NCBI GenBank assembly: GCA_030550395.1
Contig: JAUQPL010000001.1
Span: forward strand, 317,795 to 381,794
Source of the DNA: Bacteroidota bacterium
Lineage (GTDB): Bacteria > Bacteroidota > Ignavibacteria > Kapaibacteriales > HRBIN21
DNA length: 64,000 bases
Direction: 5' to 3'
Shown here one piece after another: positions 54,587-63,280 of the stretch. The notes under the pieces were generated by a model, which was not told the origin of the DNA, did no database searches, and saw only the letters and a list, made by a program, of their open reading frames with translations. Position 1 is the first letter of the stretch, and each line of letters begins with the position of its first letter. The translations under genes and the position numbers were made by a program.

Positions 54587-55926
54587 CGGGCTCCCTCCAT
54601 ATCCTGCACTGCAACGGACACACACTCCTTCTGGACTGCGGACTCTTCCAAGGTCGCCGCGCAGAAACAAATGAACGGAATCGCACCTTCCCCGTTCCAC
54701 CTGCCCGAGTTCACGCTGTCATTCTCTCTCACGCTCACCTGGACCACTCAGGGAACCTACCGACACTGGTCAAAGCCGGTTTTCCCGGTCTCATCTACGC
54801 TACTCCAGCCACCGCAGACCTCTGCGCCATTATGTTGACCGATAGCGCCCACATTCACGTCAAAGACGCGGAATTCCTCTACCACCAGCGCGGCGAGAGG
54901 ATAGAGCCACTCTACACACCAGAGGATATCCCGAGAACGTTGGCGCGCTTTTTCCCTGTCAATTACGACGAGCGTGTCCGTATCCTCCCTGGTGTTACAC
55001 TCTGCTTCCGCCAAGCAGGACATATCCTCGGCTCTGCCCAAGTTCTGCTGGAGATCGTGGAAAACGGACGGACTCTCCGGCTCGGCTTTACGGGAGACCT
55101 GGGACGCTCTTCTCCCACACTGCTTCCTCCACCGGCCGCTCCCGAAGCCGTTGATGTCCTTATTGCCGAATCCACCTACGCGGGGCGCCGCCACGAGGCA
55201 ACAGAAAGTGTTCGCGCCAAGCTTCACGCCCTCTTCCACGAAATTGCCTCCCAGCGGGGGATTCTCCTGATTCCTGCCTTCGCTGTCGGACGGACACAAG
55301 AGCTGCTCTTCCATCTGAATGCCTTAGCAAATGCCGGTGAGCTACCCGATATGCCCATCTTCGTCGATAGCCCCTTAGCCGAACAAGCTACGCGCGTTTT
55401 CTTCCGCTATCGCGCTGAATTCAACACGACAGTGCAGGACCTCCTGCGAACGGACCCGGATCCGTTCAGCTTCCCACAGCTCCGCTTCACCCGCAGCGTG
55501 GAAGAATCTAAAGCCATTCGCCATGTGGACCCTCCATACGCTGTTATCGCCGGCTCCGCAATGTGTGAATCTGGCCGTATTCTCCACCATCTCCGGCATC
55601 ACATCGGCAATCCTCGCACAACTGTCCTTTTCGTAGGTTTCAACGCGGCTCACACCTTGGGGCGCCGGCTGGTTGAGGGCGAAAAACAGGTTCGTATCTT
55701 CGGAGAGCTCCACACCGTACGAGCCCGCATCTTAGAAATGTCCGGATTGAGTGCCCATGCCGATGGAGAAGAGCTCCTGCAGTATTTTTGCTTGCTTCCA
55801 TCAACAACTCTGATTGTCCTCGTCCATGGCGAACCCTCTTCCCAGCAGCTTCTGCAACGACAACTCCAACAGGAAGGCTTCTCGCAGGTCCTCATTCCCC
55901 AACCGGGACAATGGCTGAGGCTGTAG
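54550..55926 (+). CDS. MBL-fold beta-CASP ribonuclease
   Basis: A 458-aa metallo-beta-lactamase/beta-CASP nuclease of the TTHA0252/YsfA type, processing RNA. Zinc ligands H61, H63, D65, H66 (HAHLDH); [23 protein letters not shown]; beta-CASP motifs [35 protein letters not shown] and [10 protein letters not shown]. It starts [15 protein letters not shown], the family N-terminus, overlapping the macro-domain gene by 37 bp. It ends 16 bp inside the NUDIX-TadA gene, so these genes are probably co-translated. Confidence 0.93.
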   Translation: MEIRFWGAAQTVTGSLHILHCNGHTLLLDCGLFQGRRAETNERNRTFPVPPARVHAVILSHAHLDHSGNLPTLVKAGFPGLIYATPATADLCAIMLTDSAHIHVKDAEFLYHQRGERIEPLYTPEDIPRTLARFFPVNYDERVRILPGVTLCFRQAGHILGSAQVLLEIVENGRTLRLGFTGDLGRSSPTLLPPPAAPEAVDVLIAESTYAGRRHEATESVRAKLHALFHEIASQRGILLIPAFAVGRTQELLFHLNALANAGELPDMPIFVDSPLAEQATRVFFRYRAEFNTTVQDLLRTDPDPFSFPQLRFTRSVEESKAIRHVDPPYAVIAGSAMCESGRILHHLRHHIGNPRTTVLFVGFNAAHTLGRRLVEGEKQVRIFGELHTVRARILEMSGLSAHADGEELLQYFCLLPSTTLIVLVHGEPSSQQLLQRQLQQEGFSQVLIPQPGQWLRL

Positions 55927-56798
55927 TACCGGTGGAGGTTGTCGCCGCTGTCCTCCTTGCGGACGGACACGTTCTTCTGTGCCGACGCTCTCCCAACGTT
56001 GCCTATCCGCTCCAGTGGGAGTTCCCTGGTGGGAAGGTTGAGCCTGGGGAAAGCCCCGAGGAAGCCCTTTGCCGAGAGCTTGCCGAGGAGCTGGGAATCC
56101 ACGCAACCGTGGGCCAAGAATTGTGGCAGACAGAGTATGCTTACCCCGATGGTCGGCACTTCCTCCTCCGTTTTTTCTCGGTCACGCATTGGGAGGGGAC
56201 ACCTACCCCCCGGGTCGGTGTAGACAAACTGGCATGGGTACTCCCTACCGCCGTGGGAATGTATCCGATCCTGGAGGGCGACCGAGAGTTCGCTATCGTA
56301 CTTCCATGGCTCCTTCAGCCAGAGTCGTACGACGCTGATGCCATCTTCATGCGAATTGCCCTTCTGGAAGCTCAACGAGCATACACTCAGGGAGAAGTAC
56401 CCGTTGGAGCGGTTATCGTCCGCCAAGGACGGATTATTGCCCGTGGTCGCAATGCCGTAGAGCATGGTAGGGACGCTACCCTCCATGCGGAAATAGTAGC
56501 AATCCGCCAAGCATCCGCTGCCATAGGACGGCGCTTAGAAGAATGCACGCTGTACGTAACCCTTGAGCCCTGCCCAATGTGCGCCGGTGCGATTGTCTGG
56601 GCACGCATCCCTCGGGTGGTCTACGGCGCCCCTGACCTGCGGGCAGGCGCTTGCGGTACGTTATACAACATTGTGCAAGACGAGCGCCTTAACCATCGCT
56701 GTTCCCTTCGCAGCGGTGTCTTAGCGGAGGAATCCGCTCACCTACTGCGGAGTTTCTTCCGACAATTGCGCGAGGAAGACCGTGCAGTGGACCCCTGA
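55911..56798 (+). CDS. NUDIX hydrolase-TadA deaminase fusion
   Basis: One 295-aa frame with two enzymes. Residues 5-135 are a MutT/NudG-like NUDIX domain with a complete box (41-63: G-x5-E-x7-REL-AEE-LGI), expected to hydrolyse oxidised or modified (d)NTPs. Residues 146-290 are a tRNA adenosine-34 deaminase (TadA): zinc ligands H192 with catalytic E194 (HAE) and C221/C224 (PCPMC), plus EVPVGAVIV. No stop codon lies between. M147 would be a normal TadA start, so a separate TadA may also be made. The gene overlaps the beta-CASP gene by 16 bp; rsmI starts 17 bp before its end. Confidence 0.9.
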   Translation: MAEAVVPVEVVAAVLLADGHVLLCRRSPNVAYPLQWEFPGGKVEPGESPEEALCRELAEELGIHATVGQELWQTEYAYPDGRHFLLRFFSVTHWEGTPTPRVGVDKLAWVLPTAVGMYPILEGDREFAIVLPWLLQPESYDADAIFMRIALLEAQRAYTQGEVPVGAVIVRQGRIIARGRNAVEHGRDATLHAEIVAIRQASAAIGRRLEECTLYVTLEPCPMCAGAIVWARIPRVVYGAPDLRAGACGTLYNIVQDERLNHRCSLRSGVLAEESAHLLRSFFRQLREEDRAVDP

Positions 56799-57510
56799 AC
56801 CCGTACAGAATAAGCTCTACGTCGTTCCCACACCGATTGGCAACCGGGGGGATATTACCCTGCGAGCGCTCCATATCCTACGGAGTGTTTCCGCCATTGC
56901 GTGTGAGGATACGCGACACACCGGGCAACTCCTCAAAGCATACGGAATCATCCCACGCCGCCTTCTCCGGTGCGATGAACACACCGAAGTGCAGTGCGCA
57001 GAAACCATTCTCCAGCTCCTCCGCAATGGGGATAGCGTTGCTCTCGTCTCCGATGCTGGAACCCCAGGGATTTCCGATCCGGGCTCCTTCCTCATCCGAC
57101 GAGTCGTAGAATCCGGCTATAGCCTGACGGTTCTGCCGGGTGCTGTCGCGCTGATCCCCGCCTTGGTCGGCAGTACTCTACCGACACAACCGTTTGTCTT
57201 CTGGGGCTTTCTGCCCGCCCGCGGAAGCGCTCGGCAACAGCGTTTAGCCGATATCGCCGCCTGTCCGTGGACAAGTGTGCTTTACGAGGCTCCCCACCGT
57301 CTCCTCCGCCTGCTGGAGGAGCTCTGCAGGCTTAGCGCCTCACATCGGCGCGTCTGCATTGCCCGTGAGCTGAGTAAGCTACACGAAGAATTTCTCCGGG
57401 GCACCTTAGCGGAATGTTACCAGCTCCTGCAACAACGTCAACCTCTGCGCGGAGAATATGTCCTCATCCTTGAGGGATGCCGCCGTGAAGGGAATCCTCA
57501 TCACATTTGA
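56782..57510 (+). CDS. rsmI: 16S rRNA (cytidine1402-2'-O)-methyltransferase
   Basis: A 242-aa tetrapyrrole-methylase-fold enzyme. [44 protein letters not shown] and [14 protein letters not shown] are the RsmI signature. A GTG start at 56782 overlaps the NUDIX-TadA gene by 17 bp. Together with TadA and the beta-CASP nuclease it forms an RNA-maturation group. Confidence 0.95.
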   Translation: MQWTPEPVQNKLYVVPTPIGNRGDITLRALHILRSVSAIACEDTRHTGQLLKAYGIIPRRLLRCDEHTEVQCAETILQLLRNGDSVALVSDAGTPGISDPGSFLIRRVVESGYSLTVLPGAVALIPALVGSTLPTQPFVFWGFLPARGSARQQRLADIAACPWTSVLYEAPHRLLRLLEELCRLSASHRRVCIARELSKLHEEFLRGTLAECYQLLQQRQPLRGEYVLILEGCRREGNPHHI

Positions 57511-58123
57511 AGGTCTGGACGGCTGCGGTAAGTCTACTCAAGTACACCGCTTAGCAGAGCGTCTTCAGCAGTTGGGCTATCAACCGATTATCGTGCGTGA
57601 ACCTGGGGCTACCCCGCTGTCGGAACGGATCCGCCACCTCCTGCTGGATGCCAGCGCTGACATTACTCCCCTTGCCGAAATGCTTCTATTCAACGCCGCA
57701 CGCGCCCAATTGGTAGATACTGTCCTCCGTCCTGCCCTGGAAACTGGCTCGATCGTGCTCTGTGACCGCTTTGCTGACTCCACTACGGCATATCAAGGAT
57801 ACGGGCGAGGTTTACCCATAGAGCTTGTGCTGGCTTGCAATCAGATTGCAACCAGGGGGTTAACGCCGACCCTGACTTTCTTCCTGGATGTTCCCGTCGA
57901 ATTAGCTTTCCAGCGCCATCGGAGTTCAGACCGCATGGAGCGGGCAGGTCGGGACTTCTTTGAACGGGTACGGAACGGTTACTGGGAGATCGCCCGCCGG
58001 CAACCGGAACGTATCATTTGCATCGATGCTACTCGCCCTCCAGAGGAAGTTCACACCACCATCTGGGAACACGTCCGCCAGTACCTACCCTCGGAAGCCT
58101 CAGCGTCGGAGGGCTTCTACTAA
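57485..58123 (+). CDS. tmk: Thymidylate kinase
   Basis: A 212-aa kinase phosphorylating dTMP to dTDP. P-loop [11 protein letters not shown] (8-18), VREPGATPLSERIR, DRFADSTTAYQGYGR and the lid region SSDRMERAGRDFFERVR. The start is taken as GTG 57485 with GAGGG eight bases upstream; an ATG at 57458 would lengthen the overlap with rsmI from 26 to 53 bp. The 3' end overlaps the convergent lipoprotein gene by 24 bp. Confidence 0.96.
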   Translation: MKGILITFEGLDGCGKSTQVHRLAERLQQLGYQPIIVREPGATPLSERIRHLLLDASADITPLAEMLLFNAARAQLVDTVLRPALETGSIVLCDRFADSTTAYQGYGRGLPIELVLACNQIATRGLTPTLTFFLDVPVELAFQRHRSSDRMERAGRDFFERVRNGYWEIARRQPERIICIDATRPPEEVHTTIWEHVRQYLPSEASASEGFY

Positions 58124-58588
58124 CACCTGCTCTAGGCTTTTGTCTGGTGGCAATTCGCCAAGAATGCTGCCGACGATATTTCCCTCCGCCGCGATGAAGA
58201 AGGAGGGCAACCGCTGAATGTGAAGCCAGTGCTCATGGGGATGCTTATCCCCAGTCCCGTGCATGGCATAGATCTCGCAGTCTTCGGCACGCACGCCGGC
58301 CTCTGCCAGTATCCGCATAAAGTGAGGGAAAAGTTTCTGCGTTCCGACACAGGAGCAGGTCGGTTTGACGTAGACGTAGAATCGGTGGTAGCCTGGGCGA
58401 TATGCCGCGCGGATATCATCCAGCAAAGCTGTGTCGGGCTGGTAGGAGTGGAACTCCGCGCTAAACCAAGCAAAACCTGGCGTTGTCTGCAACTGTTCCA
58501 GTGTGAGCCGTTCCGCCGTGTATTCCGGCTGTGTACTTGTCGCGCACCCAAGGGCTATGACAGCGGCACCGACGGCGATATACCACAT
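58100..58588 (-). CDS. Thioredoxin-like lipoprotein with CxC motif
   Basis: A 162-aa predicted lipoprotein: ATG 58588 with GGGGA upstream, signal IALGC (Cys15). VYVKPTCSCVGTQ, a following helix and LPSFFI (cis-Pro position) suggest a thioredoxin fold, with CSC (78-80) where CxxC would be. The HGTGDKHPHEH stretch could bind metal. Function unknown; a periplasmic redox or metallochaperone role is a guess. It lies just downstream of tRNA-Pro on the same strand; the frame runs on through the tRNA, which is not coding. Confidence 0.65.
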   Translation of the reverse strand: MWYIAVGAAVIALGCATSTQPEYTAERLTLEQLQTTPGFAWFSAEFHSYQPDTALLDDIRAAYRPGYHRFYVYVKPTCSCVGTQKLFPHFMRILAEAGVRAEDCEIYAMHGTGDKHPHEHWLHIQRLPSFFIAAEGNIVGSILGELPPDKSLEQVLVEALRR

Positions 58589-58620
58589 CTGTCCCCGATT
58601 CCCTTCGTCCACCTCTCCAG

Positions 58621-58696
58621 TCGGGGCGGTGGGATTTGAACCCACGACCTCCTGGTCCCAAACCAGGCGCGCTATGCCAGGCTGCGCTACGCCCCG
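58621..58696 (-). tRNA. tRNA-Pro(TGG)
   Basis: The minus strand folds as a full cloverleaf of 76 nt: acceptor CGGGGCG/CGCCCCG, D-stem GCGC/GCGC, anticodon stem CCTGG/CCAGG with loop TTTGGGA (anticodon TGG), variable AGGTC, T-stem GTGGG/CCCAC with TTCAAAT, discriminator A. The 3' CCA is not encoded. Confidence 0.97.
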
Positions 58697-58704
58697 AGGG
58701 TAGC

Positions 58705-58712
58705 CGAAATTA
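58705..58712 (-). promoter_or_regulatory. -7 box for tRNA-Pro
   Basis: TAATTTCG on the minus strand, one base off TAnnTTTG, ends nine bases before the mature tRNA 5' end, the expected distance for a tRNA transcription start. Confidence 0.4.
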
Positions 58713-58755
58713 GTAAATCCTCCCTCTACCACCGCCGCGTTTGTTGGAATTGTTC

Positions 58756-58763
58756 TAATTTTC
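58756..58763 (+). promoter_or_regulatory. Possible -7 box for the MoxR gene
   Basis: TAATTTTC, one base off TAnnTTTG, 17 nt before the ATG at 58780. No -33 element at a good distance. Confidence 0.25.
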
Positions 58764-58779
58764 CCCTGCCGTAGCGGCT

Positions 58780-60090
58780 ATGTCTCAACGAGAAACGATG
58801 ACGGACTTTCAGACCTGGAGCTACGAAGCACTCTCGCGCGAATTCAAATATGCCGTGGACTTCGTCTGCCGGCGTGTTGTCAATCGTGAGGAAGTCGTCG
58901 AACAAGCCTTCTGTGCTCTCCTGACTGGCGAGCATCTCCTGCTGCAAAGCCGCACCGGTGTTGGCAAAAGCCTATTAGCGGAGCAGATCTTCCGCATGTT
59001 CTCCGGCGCCCGCGTCTTCCGTGTCCAAGCAAGCAAAGAACAACAACCGGACACCTATTTCGGGGCCTTAGACATTGAAGAGCTTAAGCGCGGACGCATC
59101 GTGCACAACATCGAAGGCTCCATCGTCGACTGTGAATTTGCCTTCATTGATGAGATCTTTGACGCCAACGACTTCACGCTTCGGGCTTTACTTTCCGTTC
59201 TCAATGAACGACAACTCATGCGGGGGGTTCAGAATGTCCCCGCAAAACTCCATACCGTCATTGCAGCAACGAATTATCTGCGCGTGAGCGACATTACCGA
59301 AGCCATTCTGGACCGCTTCCTCTACAAAGCCGTCATCCTGCCGGATAAAGACCCACACGTGCAGTACAAGATTGCCCACCAGTTTCTGCTCCACGGAGGA
59401 AAACCCGCACAACCTCTGCGAACTATTCCCTTCGCCCTCCTCCAGTATGTCCACAGCATTGCAACAGGGCAGCATCCCGAACGACAGATTACCATCAGCC
59501 CGGAGCTGATCTACTTTGCAAACCTGGTGATCCGCTACTACGAAGTGCTGCGTAACCGAGCTCTCCGTGAGCACTATCGAGGAGGAACACCACCGATTGA
59601 CTACTACATCTCCCCACGAACACAAGCAAAATCACTGAACTTACTGCGTGCCATTGCCCTCCTCCATGGACGCGATACCGTCTCCACAGAAGATGTCGGT
59701 AAGCTCTATTTCATCTTTGCAACCGTCGGTGTACCAGAAGAGGTGGAGCTTTTCCGCAAGGCATACACGACCGTTCTCCACTCACTCCATGCCTCCAACG
59801 GTTTTGAGCAACTCCGTCTTCTACTGGCATTTGAGTCGCTTTTAGAACAACTTCAGCAAGACCACAGTCTCCTATTCCGACCCTTGAGCAGCATCGCACA
59901 ATCCCCCCTTCGGAAAACCTTCTTGGACTGGCTGAAGGAGACCTTCGGAGGAGCCGACCATACAGTTCAGCAGAACAAGCGCCTACTGGAACAATTCCTC
60001 CGCGACTTTGTCCCTGCCTGTGAGGAAGTCCGCGAACTGAAACAGGCACTGGAGCGTGAGCTGACGCAATTCCTCCGCAGCATAGAGTAA
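58780..60090 (+). CDS. MoxR/RavA-family AAA+ ATPase
   Basis: A 436-aa ATPase with a P-loop SRTGVGKS (58-65; the first Gly replaced by Ser), PDTYFGALDIEEL, Walker B AFIDEIFDAN, sensor IAATNYLRVSD and an arginine-finger region ILDRFLYK. A helical C-terminal part of about 150 residues follows. MoxR proteins act as chaperones in assembly of metal or envelope complexes, often beside a VWA-domain gene; none is present here. It is followed by rpoN after 84 bp. Confidence 0.85.
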   Translation: MSQRETMTDFQTWSYEALSREFKYAVDFVCRRVVNREEVVEQAFCALLTGEHLLLQSRTGVGKSLLAEQIFRMFSGARVFRVQASKEQQPDTYFGALDIEELKRGRIVHNIEGSIVDCEFAFIDEIFDANDFTLRALLSVLNERQLMRGVQNVPAKLHTVIAATNYLRVSDITEAILDRFLYKAVILPDKDPHVQYKIAHQFLLHGGKPAQPLRTIPFALLQYVHSIATGQHPERQITISPELIYFANLVIRYYEVLRNRALREHYRGGTPPIDYYISPRTQAKSLNLLRAIALLHGRDTVSTEDVGKLYFIFATVGVPEEVELFRKAYTTVLHSLHASNGFEQLRLLLAFESLLEQLQQDHSLLFRPLSSIAQSPLRKTFLDWLKETFGGADHTVQQNKRLLEQFLRDFVPACEEVRELKQALERELTQFLRSIE

Positions 60091-60104
60091 GCCAGCCCGC
60101 CTAC

Positions 60105-60133
60105 TTGGCAAAAGAGCCTTTTTCGTAGTTTCG
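60105..60133 (+). promoter_or_regulatory. Possible promoter for rpoN
   Basis: TTGGCA (60105-60110) and TAGTTTCG (60126-60133, one base off TAnnTTTG) with a short 15-bp spacer, 41 nt before the ATG. Weak. Confidence 0.3.
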
Positions 60134-60174
60134 TACCCAAATCCTTCCAGGAGCTGACTGCCGGGAATAAGGAA

Positions 60175-61854
60175 ATGAGAGCCCCGCAGAAACTCCAGCT
60201 GACTCAGGGTCTTCGGCATGAGCTGAAGCTCAATCCGGCGTTAGTGCTGCAGCAGACCCACTTCCAACGTCTGTTGGAGCTCCCCGTGGAAGAAATTGCC
60301 GAGGAGCTGATGAATCTGCTGGCGGAAAATCCTTACCTGGAAGAAGCCTCCCCAGGGGAAGCAACGGAAGAGGACACCTCTGCCGAAGGCTCCTTTCCTG
60401 AAGCCCCTGACGAAGGGCCCGACAACGAAGCTCCAGAACTGTTTCGCACAGAGGCCATAACCGCCTACGATGTCCAGCAAGATCCTTTCGCCTATTACAG
60501 CATGTTCTGGCACGAACCGTACGCCTCCTCTACCACTGACACCTCTGAGGAAGAGGAGGAAGCCGAGTGGCAACTACCGGAAGCACAGCAGAGTTTCTAT
60601 GAAGCACTCCTAAAGCAGCTCCCATTGCTGAATCTTTCTCCCGAAGAGACAATTTTCGCAGAGGAGCTCATCGGGAGCCTGGATCCCAATGGATACCTCC
60701 GGGAGAGTTTGGAGACAGTGCTGAAACAGACCAACGCCCGCATAGCAGAGATTAACCACGAGCGGCTTACCCAGTACAACAGCTCCCAACTGTCCGGGAA
60801 CCCCGCCCAGCGATATGCTCTGGACCCTGTCGCTGCCCACATAGTACTGCATCGCGAGCTTCCCACCATCCCTCTCCTGACCCCCCTGACCCCTGAGCAG
60901 GCAGAGCAGCTCCTGAAGCGCCTCCAACGCGAATTAGATCCGCCTGGAATCGGAGCTCGCAACCTTCAAGAGTGCCTCCTGGCACAACTGGAATCCCGTC
61001 CATTGCGCACGGACGCCGAGCGCTGGGCATACCGCATCCTGAAAGAAGCTTTCCCTGCCCTTGCCCGCCGCACCTGGCGTGAGCTCCTCCGCCACTTCGG
61101 TGGGGAATTGACCCCCGATATGCTCCAGCAAGCCTACGACGTTATCCGGCACTTGAGTCCACGACCAGGAGTTGCTGCCTCCGGTGAGCTTCCGATCACT
61201 GTTTTGCCCGACTTTACCATTACACACGACCCCGAAACTGGCGAACTCCGCCTTACGATCAACGACAGCATCCTCCCAACGCTTAGCGTCAATACCCTAC
61301 TGCAGCGCCTTAAAAGGCTCCCCCGCAAGGTCCGCTCCCGACACTACAAGGAACAACAAGCCCGCCAATTCCTCCGCCAAAACTACGTGAAGTCCCGTGC
61401 CATCGTCAGTGCACTCCAACAGCGCCGGGAAACTCTCCTGAAGGTCATGACTGCCATCCTCAAACTACAGCGCGATTTCTTTGAGCAGGGTCTTAAACAC
61501 CTCAAGCCAATGATCTACGCTGACATAGCACGGGAGACAGGCTTAGACACCTCCACCGTTTGCCGCGCTGTGGCAAATAAGTATGTGCAGACGGACTTCG
61601 GTATCTTCGCTCTTAAAGACCTTTTCACCGAGGCACTGCCCCAGAGCAGCGGCGAAGGAGAAGTTTCCGCTGAAGTAGTCAAGCAAAAGCTACGCGAGCT
61701 CCTGGAACACGAAGACCGCCAGAATCCCCTCAGTGATAAGCAGCTGGCTCAAAAGCTTGACCAGATGGGCTACAAAGTTGCCCGGCGAACAGTAGCTAAA
61801 TACCGGGAGGAGATGGGCTTTCCTCCCGTCTGGAAGCGGAAGGCGCTCCGATGA
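60175..61854 (+). CDS. rpoN: RNA polymerase sigma-54 factor
   Basis: A 559-aa sigma-54. N-terminal activator-binding region I (LTQGLRHELKLNPALVLQQ) is divergent from the usual Gln/Leu-rich LxMTPQL form. An acidic region II near 60-120 follows, then core-binding domain (DPPGIGARNLQECLLAQL), helix-turn-helix (MIYADIARETGLDTSTVCRAVANKY, where the template-strand contact helix reads TSTVCRAV) and the RpoN box ARRTVAKYREEMG near the C-terminus. No enhancer-binding activator is encoded in the window. The stop overlaps the pyrD ATG. Confidence 0.95.
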   Translation: MRAPQKLQLTQGLRHELKLNPALVLQQTHFQRLLELPVEEIAEELMNLLAENPYLEEASPGEATEEDTSAEGSFPEAPDEGPDNEAPELFRTEAITAYDVQQDPFAYYSMFWHEPYASSTTDTSEEEEEAEWQLPEAQQSFYEALLKQLPLLNLSPEETIFAEELIGSLDPNGYLRESLETVLKQTNARIAEINHERLTQYNSSQLSGNPAQRYALDPVAAHIVLHRELPTIPLLTPLTPEQAEQLLKRLQRELDPPGIGARNLQECLLAQLESRPLRTDAERWAYRILKEAFPALARRTWRELLRHFGGELTPDMLQQAYDVIRHLSPRPGVAASGELPITVLPDFTITHDPETGELRLTINDSILPTLSVNTLLQRLKRLPRKVRSRHYKEQQARQFLRQNYVKSRAIVSALQQRRETLLKVMTAILKLQRDFFEQGLKHLKPMIYADIARETGLDTSTVCRAVANKYVQTDFGIFALKDLFTEALPQSSGEGEVSAEVVKQKLRELLEHEDRQNPLSDKQLAQKLDQMGYKVARRTVAKYREEMGFPPVWKRKALR

Positions 61855-62966
61855 ACCTTCTCTACCGCCTTCTGCGGTGGGGACACCGTTTTCCTTCTTT
61901 CCTCCTTCCATCCCCGTTCGCAGTAGCCCTCCACAGCTGGGGACGGCGTGTACTCTGGAGCTGGATCACCCATTGCCATATCCCCGTCCTCCCCTTCACT
62001 CCCCCCCCCTCAGGAGAGCGCCACTGCTGGGGACTCCGATTCCGCTCCCCACTTTTCAACGCCGCCGGCGTATTCAAGTACGGCGAGGGCTACGAACTAT
62101 CCTACTGGCATGGTTCCGGGGCATATTTACTGGGGACAATTACCGCCCTACCTCGCCGTGGAATTAAACGCTGGGGAATCCGTCAACCTTTTCTCAGCCT
62201 CCCTCGCTCTTGTGCCGCTCTCAACACTTTGGGACTCCCCAACCCGGGACACCATGCCGCCGCGCGCATCGTAGAACGCCTTCCCCGATACCCGGGCTTC
62301 CCCATTGGTGTAAGCGTCGCCTTAGACCCCGAACTGAAACTCTCAGAAGCCCTCCAGCGCCTGCTGGAAGGACTCCGTCTGTATAGCGCCGCTGGCGTCG
62401 ATTTCATCGAGCTCAACGAGAGCTGCCCCAATATCCCCCATGACCCGTCATGGCGGGCACTGGAATTCCGTCTGCGCTGGATAGCTGAACACTTCCTCTC
62501 CCGCCGAGAACGCTCGCTTCCTGTGGTGGTGAAGATCTCCACAGACACACCGGTGGAAGTATTACCAGCGTTACTGGAACTTCTGCTGCAACTTGGCTAC
62601 GATGGTATCACCATTGGCAATACGTCCACAGCCTATGAGGCACTATTGCCTACCATTGCTCCCTCGGAACGGCATCTCTATACATGGTTTTGGCATCGCT
62701 TCGGTGGCGGGATCAGCGGAGCCCCACTTGCTCATCGCCGCCGACAGCTTATCAGCTTGAGCGCTCAGTGGATTGCCCGCCACGCAACAGCACGTGAATT
62801 CCACCTCCTGGCCGTCGGCGGCATTATGAATCCTACGGACCTCCGCGAAGTTCTCTCCGCTGGAGCAAGCCTTGCCCAATGGTATACTGGTTATCTCCAC
62901 GCCCTCGCCACCCACGGTGACGCCGTCTACCGATGGATGTCCTCCTCCTGTTGCGCTCACCCATGA
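61851..62966 (+). CDS. pyrD: Dihydroorotate dehydrogenase (class 2-like, divergent)
   Basis: FMN enzyme of pyrimidine synthesis, 371 aa. N-terminal helices (LLYRLLRWGHRFP) suggest membrane association as in quinone-linked class 2 enzymes. FMN/substrate motifs: FNAAGVFKYGEGYEL, ALNTLGLPNPG, FIELNESCPNIPH, VVVKISTDTP, ITIGNTS, GGGISGAPL and AVGGIMNP. The NESCPN block resembles class 1 more than the NVSSPN of class 2, so the catalytic base is uncertain. ATGA overlap with rpoN and with the next gene. Confidence 0.85.
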   Translation: MNLLYRLLRWGHRFPSFLLPSPFAVALHSWGRRVLWSWITHCHIPVLPFTPPPSGERHCWGLRFRSPLFNAAGVFKYGEGYELSYWHGSGAYLLGTITALPRRGIKRWGIRQPFLSLPRSCAALNTLGLPNPGHHAAARIVERLPRYPGFPIGVSVALDPELKLSEALQRLLEGLRLYSAAGVDFIELNESCPNIPHDPSWRALEFRLRWIAEHFLSRRERSLPVVVKISTDTPVEVLPALLELLLQLGYDGITIGNTSTAYEALLPTIAPSERHLYTWFWHRFGGGISGAPLAHRRRQLISLSAQWIARHATAREFHLLAVGGIMNPTDLREVLSAGASLAQWYTGYLHALATHGDAVYRWMSSSCCAHP

Positions 62967-63280
62967 TCCGACGCTTGTTCGCAGCAGGTATCGCTTTCCT
63001 GACCGTTTCTTGCCATTCAGGATGGGACACAGAAGAGGAGCGATTTGCCCAGACATATGCAGAAATTCTGGTCGTTCGGGAACTCTATCCAGACACTGCA
63101 CTTGGCAATGCCCGCGTGCGGACTCTCCTACGGCAATACGGCTACCGCGGGGAAGAGGAATTCCGACAACACTTCCTCACTTTTGCCCGTGAACCAGCAC
63201 GGCTACGCCGAATTCTGGACTCAGCCGCTACCCGTGCCGAACGGATGCTCCAGGATTCGCTCCGGTACCGCCCCCGCTAA
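62963..63280 (+). CDS. Small lipoprotein (DUF4296-like?)
   Basis: A 105-aa protein with signal FLTVSC (lipidated Cys17) and a helical acidic/basic body (EEERFAQTYAEILVVRELYP, EEEFRQHFLTFAREPARLRRIL). Size and build recall the DUF4296 lipoproteins of Bacteroidota, but that is by eye. It begins in the pyrD stop (ATGA). Its last 60 bp overlap the convergent kynurenine monooxygenase gene. Confidence 0.65.
   Translation: MIRRLFAAGIAFLTVSCHSGWDTEEERFAQTYAEILVVRELYPDTALGNARVRTLLRQYGYRGEEEFRQHFLTFAREPARLRRILDSAATRAERMLQDSLRYRPR

Noticed and set aside
56320-56360. Frameshift or lost stop between NUDIX and TadA
   Set aside because: The linking codons form a normal in-frame stretch and base usage is uniform; no sign of a frameshift, so a true fusion is preferred.
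58589-58732. N-terminal extension of the thioredoxin-like lipoprotein through tRNA-Pro
   Set aside because: The extension is the translated tRNA; the ATG at 58588 gives a proper lipoprotein signal.
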